From Cercophora sp. LCS_1 (taxonomy: Eukaryota > Ascomycota > Sordariomycetes > Sordariales > Lasiosphaeriaceae): a stretch of 64,000 nt of DNA. Made by a program: the position numbers and the translations under genes. Location: positions 310,001 through 374,000 of the forward strand of contig JAPZLL010000011.1 in assembly GCA_036250225.1 (NCBI GenBank). Reading direction: 5' to 3'. Every line of letters begins with the position of its first letter. Positions within the stretch are counted from its first letter, which is position 1. A model generated the notes under the pieces. That model searched no databases, had not been told where the DNA came from, and worked only from the letters and a program-made list of their open reading frames with translations. This document shows, piece by piece, positions 59,513 through 64,000 of the stretch.

Positions 59513-60282
59513 CTCATCTCTCTCCCTTTTCAACGTTGACTGACAATCATGGGATGTAGCAATTCCAAGGCCGCGCCACCTTCCTCGCCAACTTTGCCAA
59601 CGACAACAAGCTCGCAGACGGCAACGGCCACGGCACCCACGTCGCCGGCACCATCGGCGGCATCGACTACGGCGTCGCCAAGAAAACCACCCTCTACGCC
59701 GTCAAGGTCTTGAACGCTGGCGGTTCCGGCACGACAGCCGGCGTCATCGCCGGTATCGATTTCGTCACGGCCGACGCCCCCACGCGTAACTGCCCCAACG
59801 GCACCGTCGCCAACATGTCGCTGGGAGGCGGCCGTTCCACCGCCATCAACAACGCCGCCGCCGCCCTCGTCAAGTCGGGCGTGTTCCTTGCCGTGGCTGC
59901 CGGTAACTCCAACGACGACTCGAGCTGGTACTCGCCCGCCAGCGAGCCGACGGCGTGCACGGTCGGCGCGACGGACAGCGCCGACACCAGGGCGTGGTTC
60001 TCCAACTATGGCAGTCTGGTTGACATCTTTGCGCCGGGCGTTGATGTCCTGAGCAGCTGGATTGGCGGGGCGACCGAGACCGAGACCATCTCGGGAACGA
60101 GCATGGCGTCGCCGCACATTGCCGGGTTGGCTGCGTATCTCTTGGGTCTGGGGACCGCGCCCAAGGAGCCGGTTGCGCTTTGTGGTTATATCGCGACGAC
60201 GGCGACCAAGAATGCGATTACGGATTTGCCCGCGGATACGGTCAACGCTTTGGGGTTTAATGGGAATCCGGCTGCTGAGTAG
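59013..60282 (+). CDS. Secreted subtilisin-like serine protease (proteinase K family, S8A)
   Basis: An extracellular alkaline-type protease of 387 residues made as a pre-pro-enzyme. Exon 1 (59013-59453) encodes the signal peptide (MHLSLATLLPLALAA), the I9 propeptide (about residues 30-95, with PGSYIVKFKDGTSS and VEYIEQNAVF) and the catalytic Asp139 (YVIDTGIY). Exon 2 (59560-60282) holds catalytic His171 (GNGHGTHVAG), ANMSLGGG near the oxyanion region, and Ser328 (SGTSMASPHIAG). Mature length of about 280 residues matches proteinase K relatives. The single 106-bp intron contains a long CT microsatellite. There is no C-terminal P-domain or GPI signal. Likely functions in nutrition or interaction with hosts or prey are family-based inferences. 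Confidence 0.93.
59464..59508. repeat. (CT)n microsatellite inside the protease intron
   Basis: About 22 uninterrupted CT units inside the intron at 59454-59559. The tract lies in the 5' half of the intron, ahead of the TTGACTGAC branch region. Confidence 0.9.
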
Positions 60283-61473
60283 ATGAGACGAGAGGGTTTG
60301 ATGGGGATGAGGACGGGTACGGTATAGATGGTGGCGTTGCATTGTTTATCTGGTTTGGATCGTGTGGCTGTGTTGACTAGACCGTTATGGTTGTGGTTTT
60401 ATGATGGGAAATTGATTCGTTATAAAGTGTTGCCGGATGAATATGAATAGTAGTTGAAAGTCCCTAGTGGGATATTGTGAATTGAACATGGAAACATGGG
60501 AACTTGGGAACACTCTGCTCCTGTCCCGCGTCCCGCTCCACAGCCAAACAATTGCTCTTCATCGGGATGGATTATTTCGCAATTAGTATTGGGGGCTGTC
60601 CACTTGGACTCGCTCCTCGGACCAGCGAGGAAACAATTGGGCACCGCCGGTGCCGCCGCACGCGCAGGAAGAGTAAACAGGTCAAGAGGCAGAGCCCGCC
60701 AAGCTGACTGGTCAATAGCCGAGTTGACGACGAAAATAACCGGCCGGGTACGCTACCAGAGCCAAGAACGGGGTTGTAGAGTAGCCGCCCTGGCGGTTCC
60801 CCAGTCGAAGATGAAACCGGGTTGCGAGTTGTGGTTGGTAGGCCTCTTGCACATGGGAGTTCAGACAGCTGGCGACCATACAGTGAGGCCCACACCGTAC
60901 CATCAATCCCATCCCACTGGCAGCAGGCAGCAAAAACCACCTCGTGTCCACACGCCAAGCAAGTCTGCCAAAAATCCCCACGCACCATGCCCAACAAGTG
61001 GATCTCCAAATGCCTTATCTCGGTGCGATCAAAATTGGCATCGACCGATAGCAAAATGTTTCGTGTCGCTCGCGATGTGACCCCCGTCTTACGCGTCCAA
61101 CCCACTATCTACACACTGTCCCCAATGCGGCTGTGGCGCTCCATGGTCGCACCACTTGGCATGATTCGTCACTCGCAGCCGAGCGCGCTTCCCCTGACAT
61201 CTGCTGGCAGCCCACTCTCACTCTCACTCTGCCCAACAAGCACGCTGATCCCAGCTCGTGCATCCATTTGCCCAACACGACACCCAATGCAGTGGAACAC
61301 TGTACCCCGTGAAAAATGAAGCCTTGTCCCGCGTCGAGTTCTGCATCGTGTCACTTTCCTCAGCTTCTTCATTCTCGTCCCCACCATGTTTTCCCGGTGA
61401 CGAATTCACTCACCACCCCCTTTGCTTCTCGACGCTCTCTCAACCCATTTATTTCCTTCATCGCAACCCAAAA
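60283..61473. other. Intergenic region
   Basis: About 1.2 kb from the protease stop to the glycosyltransferase start; contains the latter's promoter. The upstream DNA is in frame with the glycosyltransferase back to a Met at 61258, but that extension looks non-coding. Overlapping frames near 60500-61100 on both strands are unsupported. Confidence 0.5.
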
Positions 61474-62644
61474 ATGCCCCCTACAATCCTCCCGCTCCGA
61501 AAGACCAGCTGGCGGGGGATATCCTCGCACGAGCCCCCGTCGCCGTCGTCCCCCGCCATCAGCACCATCCTAACCGCCAAACGGTTGCGCATCGCCCTCC
61601 TCAGCACGTCCATCATCCTCCTCCTGCTCTATGCCTTTCCACCCGCTTCCTACCATGACCAAGTCCCCATCCACATCTCCAACGCCACCATCTCTCATGC
61701 CACCCCATCAACCGAACCAACAAACTGGTCCCAATTCGCCTACATCCAATACGCCACAAACAGCATCTACCTCTGCAATGCCCTCGTCCTCTTCTCCACC
61801 CTGCACGCGCTCTCCTCCCCCGCCTCGCGCGTCCTCATGTTCCCCTCCTCCATGCTCTCGGACCCCACGACGCGCGACGCCCAGCTCATCCTCAAAGCGC
61901 GCCACGCCTACAACGTGACCCTCTCGCCCATCGAGATCCAATCCCGCAAAACATCAGACCCGACCTGGTCCGAGTCCTTCACCAAGCTGTTGGCATTCAA
62001 CCAGACCGCCTACGAGCGCGTCCTGTCGCTCGACGCCGACGCCCTCCTCCTCAAGCCCATGGACGAGCTCTTCCTGCTACCTCCGGCGCCGGTCGCCATG
62101 CCAAGGGCGTACTGGCTGTACCCCGAAAAGGAGATCCTCTCGTCGCAACTCATGCTCGTGACCCCTTCGGAGAAGGAATTCGCGCGCGTGATGAACGCAA
62201 TCGACGCCGCAGGCAAGGATGAATACGACATGGAGATTGTGAATACCCTCTACCGCGACAGCGCGCTGGTGATTCCGCACAGGGGCTACGATTTGCTGAC
62301 GAGGGAGTTTATGAATCCGCCCGACCAGCACGCTTGGTATTTGGGGAGTCCAGACGAGGAATGGGACCCGGTGGCGGTGTTGGAGGAGGCCAAGTTTTTG
62401 CATTTTTCGGATTGGCCGGTCCCGAAGCCGTGGATGCCGAACGATGAGGAACTGAGGTTGGAACATCAGCCGGGGTGTTGGGAACGAGAGGGTGTCGAGA
62501 GTTGTGCGGAGCGCGAGTTGTGGAATGGGTTTCGCGAGGCGTTTCGGGACAAGAGGGAGGTGAGTTATTGACCGCACGTGTGATGAGTGAAAAGTGAGAG
62601 AATGCTGACGTTCGTAGCGGATTTGTGGGTTGAAGAGGCCGTGA
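61474..62644 (+). CDS. GT8-like glycosyltransferase, type II membrane protein
   Basis: Resembles fungal family 8 glycosyltransferases of the Gnt1/glycogenin-like group, which transfer sugars from nucleotide donors in the Golgi. Exon 1 (61474-62559) and a 27-nt last exon (62618-62644, encoding RICGLKRP) give 370 residues; the intron has GTGAGT and a GCTGACG branch site. A short cytosolic N-terminus is followed by a single signal-anchor (RIALLSTSIILLLLYAFPP, about residues 35-53). The catalytic part has FAYIQYATNSIYLCNALVLF, the metal-binding DxD in LSLDADALLLKPMDELFLLP, YWLYPEKEILSSQLMLVTPS and KFLHFSDWPVPKPW near the end. Several sequons fit a lumenal domain. The donor and acceptor are not decidable. 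The start at 61474 was chosen because it leads directly into the basic, anchor-preceding tail. Confidence 0.85.
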
Positions 62645-62828
62645 GGGAACGGTTCGTTGTTTGTGTTTGGATATATCTTTTCTTGTCTTGGGATTGATCT
62701 TTGTTGTGCATAGCGAGGCGTACAGGCGTTTATCGAGCAGCGGGATGTTACCTGCTCATTGGAAACTGAAGAAATGAGACGACGAGTTGATAAAAGGGGA
62801 TGTTTGCTCTAGCCCGGGAAATAACTAC

Positions 62829-63995
62829 TCATTGTCCATCTATGGAGGAATCCCCCTTGTAAAGTGGAAGGCTCCTCCATACCCACGGCCACGCAGTCGC
62901 CCCGTTGCTTGGCCAGATACGATCCAGAATCTGAAGCCACTCTTCCGTTTCCTCATTCCACTCGATGCGGCTTCTGGCCGACAGGATGGGGGCATCGATC
63001 TCTCTGACGGTGATATCGCCACCCCACCGCTCAATACGCCACGACCGACGAAGCTCCACAGCAATATCGTTGACCACTTCAAACGCGAGATATGGCGCTG
63101 GACTGGTACGGACCTGTAACGTGTGCAGTGGTGCCTGGCCGCCTTGGACCTTGCATGATGAGACCTCGTCAAAGATTGCCTGTGCTAATGCCGCGTCTAT
63201 CCCGTTATTGACAAAGTAGTCGCGAAAGTAACCTTTCAGATAACCTTCAGAACCCCAACGGCCGCTGACAGGAGTGAGATCGAACTCGTCAAATGTGGGA
63301 TCCGTCTCTCTCACTGGCCAAAAACCCTCCAGGTCAGGGGAACGAGCAAACAACGTCAGCGCTAGACAACGGAGCCTAGGTAAACAGCGGCCAATCGTGC
63401 GGTAAACAGACGTCTCTCCCTCGTCTCCCTTGGAACGGACGATGGTAACGGCCAAGTCCTCCAACATTGGGCATTGTGTTCCAAGCTCTTCAACCTCGGT
63501 TGTGCCGACGGACCTACCTCGCACACAAAGGGTGCGGAGGCTCTGGCTCGAAACACTCACCCAGATTGAAGGCGACGTTGAGTCGAGGTAGATCAGAAAG
63601 AGACTAGTCAGGCTGGGAAGCTCGTTTGCGATCCACGACTCAAGACAATCCAGCTTGAGAAACGTATCAATCATAATGTTCAGCTTCGTGAGGGAGAGAA
63701 ACTTGTAGCGGAGTACCATGTACAAGAATAGTTGGTCCAACCTTCTGTCGTCGTGAGAGCTGATATCAAGAGTCAGGAGCGACGAAAAGTCAATGGTGTT
63801 TCCCCAACGGTCGATCTCCACTGGGCCGATTGGCCAAGATTCGTCGGAGACAAGCTTGAGCATCGTCAGCAACGTGAGAGGTGTGGCCTTCTTTTCGCCG
63901 ACAAGGGCCTTCCAACCAGGTGAGGGGTTTTCATCAACATGGCCCTCGAGGTTGTGACGGTTGACTTGCAGCTCCTTGAGATTGGGAGCCATCAC
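62829..63995 (-). CDS. F-box/LRR-like protein, N-terminus beyond window
   Basis: The frame is open from the right edge to a stop at 62829 (388 codons visible). The translation has loosely spaced leucine-rich segments, for example SLLTLDISSHDDRRLDQLFL, LSLTKLNIMIDTFLKLDCLE, LPSLTSLFLIYLDSTSPS and CPMLEDLAVTIVR, as in the C-terminal part of fungal F-box proteins that recruit substrates to SCF ubiquitin ligases. The F-box itself is not visible; it would lie to the right of the window. The Met at 63995 is therefore probably internal. The C-terminal half ends in WRSLPLYKGDSSIDGQ. The family call rests on general pattern only. Confidence 0.6.
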   Translation of the reverse strand: MMAPNLKELQVNRHNLEGHVDENPSPGWKALVGEKKATPLTLLTMLKLVSDESWPIGPVEIDRWGNTIDFSSLLTLDISSHDDRRLDQLFLYMVLRYKFLSLTKLNIMIDTFLKLDCLESWIANELPSLTSLFLIYLDSTSPSIWVSVSSQSLRTLCVRGRSVGTTEVEELGTQCPMLEDLAVTIVRSKGDEGETSVYRTIGRCLPRLRCLALTLFARSPDLEGFWPVRETDPTFDEFDLTPVSGRWGSEGYLKGYFRDYFVNNGIDAALAQAIFDEVSSCKVQGGQAPLHTLQVRTSPAPYLAFEVVNDIAVELRRSWRIERWGGDITVREIDAPILSARSRIEWNEETEEWLQILDRIWPSNGATAWPWVWRSLPLYKGDSSIDGQ

Positions 63996-64000
63996 GGCAA

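Noticed and set aside
1..64000. CRISPR arrays, rRNA, bacterial-type operons
   Set aside because: No spaced direct repeats or conserved rRNA segments were seen, and gene structure is clearly fungal with spliceosomal introns.

Overview
This window is chromosomal DNA of a filamentous ascomycete, most likely a sordariomycete. The evidence is eukaryotic genes with one to four short introns (about 45-120 bp, most with a CTRAC-type branch site close to the 3' AG), GC-rich coding DNA, and gene types typical of Pezizomycotina: a fungal phytochrome, a Som1/Flo8-type LisH regulator, NACHT (NLR-like) proteins, a HET-like fragment, a DUF3433 membrane protein and secreted CAZyme/protease/GMC enzymes. No rRNA, convincing tRNA, CRISPR array or intact transposon was seen. 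Species cannot be named from the sequence alone. Splice sites were placed by reading frame, GT/AG and branch site; no transcript evidence was available.

Layout. 1-3.1 kb: an NLR-like NACHT-ankyrin gene running off the left edge (minus). 4.0-5.0 kb: a truncated HET-like gene. 5.4-9.1 kb (minus): an Ap4A phosphorylase-like HIT protein and a secreted GMC oxidoreductase lacking its second active-site residue. 11.4-15.5 kb (plus): a complete phytochrome hybrid histidine kinase with a small upstream first exon. 17.3-19.9 kb (minus): Som1/Flo8-like regulator. 19.9-25.9 kb: about 6 kb with no convincing gene. 25.9-26.6 kb: conserved-looking small protein of unknown function. 28.2-30.6 kb: a divergent housekeeping pair, BET3 (TRAPP) and the U5 snRNP 40-kDa WD40 protein, sharing a 421-bp promoter. 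33.0-34.6 kb: membrane protein with an Arg/Ser/Glu-rich tract. 38.0-38.8 kb: seven-zinc-knuckle Gis2/Byr3/CNBP protein. 41.4-43.9 kb (minus): multipass membrane protein and a secreted GH16 glucanase-like enzyme. 48.0-51.5 kb (minus): a second, repeat-less NACHT protein. 52.4-53.3 kb: a frameshifted gene relic, possibly a PLP-dependent decarboxylase. 54.0-57.1 kb (plus): DUF3433 protein. 59.0-60.3 kb: secreted subtilisin. 61.5-62.6 kb: GT8-like glycosyltransferase. 62.8 kb to the right edge (minus): an F-box/LRR-like protein, partial.

The window mixes conserved core genes (BET3, U5-40K, Gis2, Ap4A phosphorylase, Som1) with fast-evolving accessory genes (NLRs, HET relic, secreted enzymes). The two NLR genes each lie beside a broken gene, as expected in the dynamic allorecognition/immunity repertoire of such fungi, but nothing here demonstrates a functional cluster or a clearly new system. 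The most checkable oddities are two micro-exons (9 nt in BET3, 12 nt in the zinc-knuckle gene), the His-to-Ala change in the GMC enzyme, the hidden first exon of the phytochrome, and the two gene relics.
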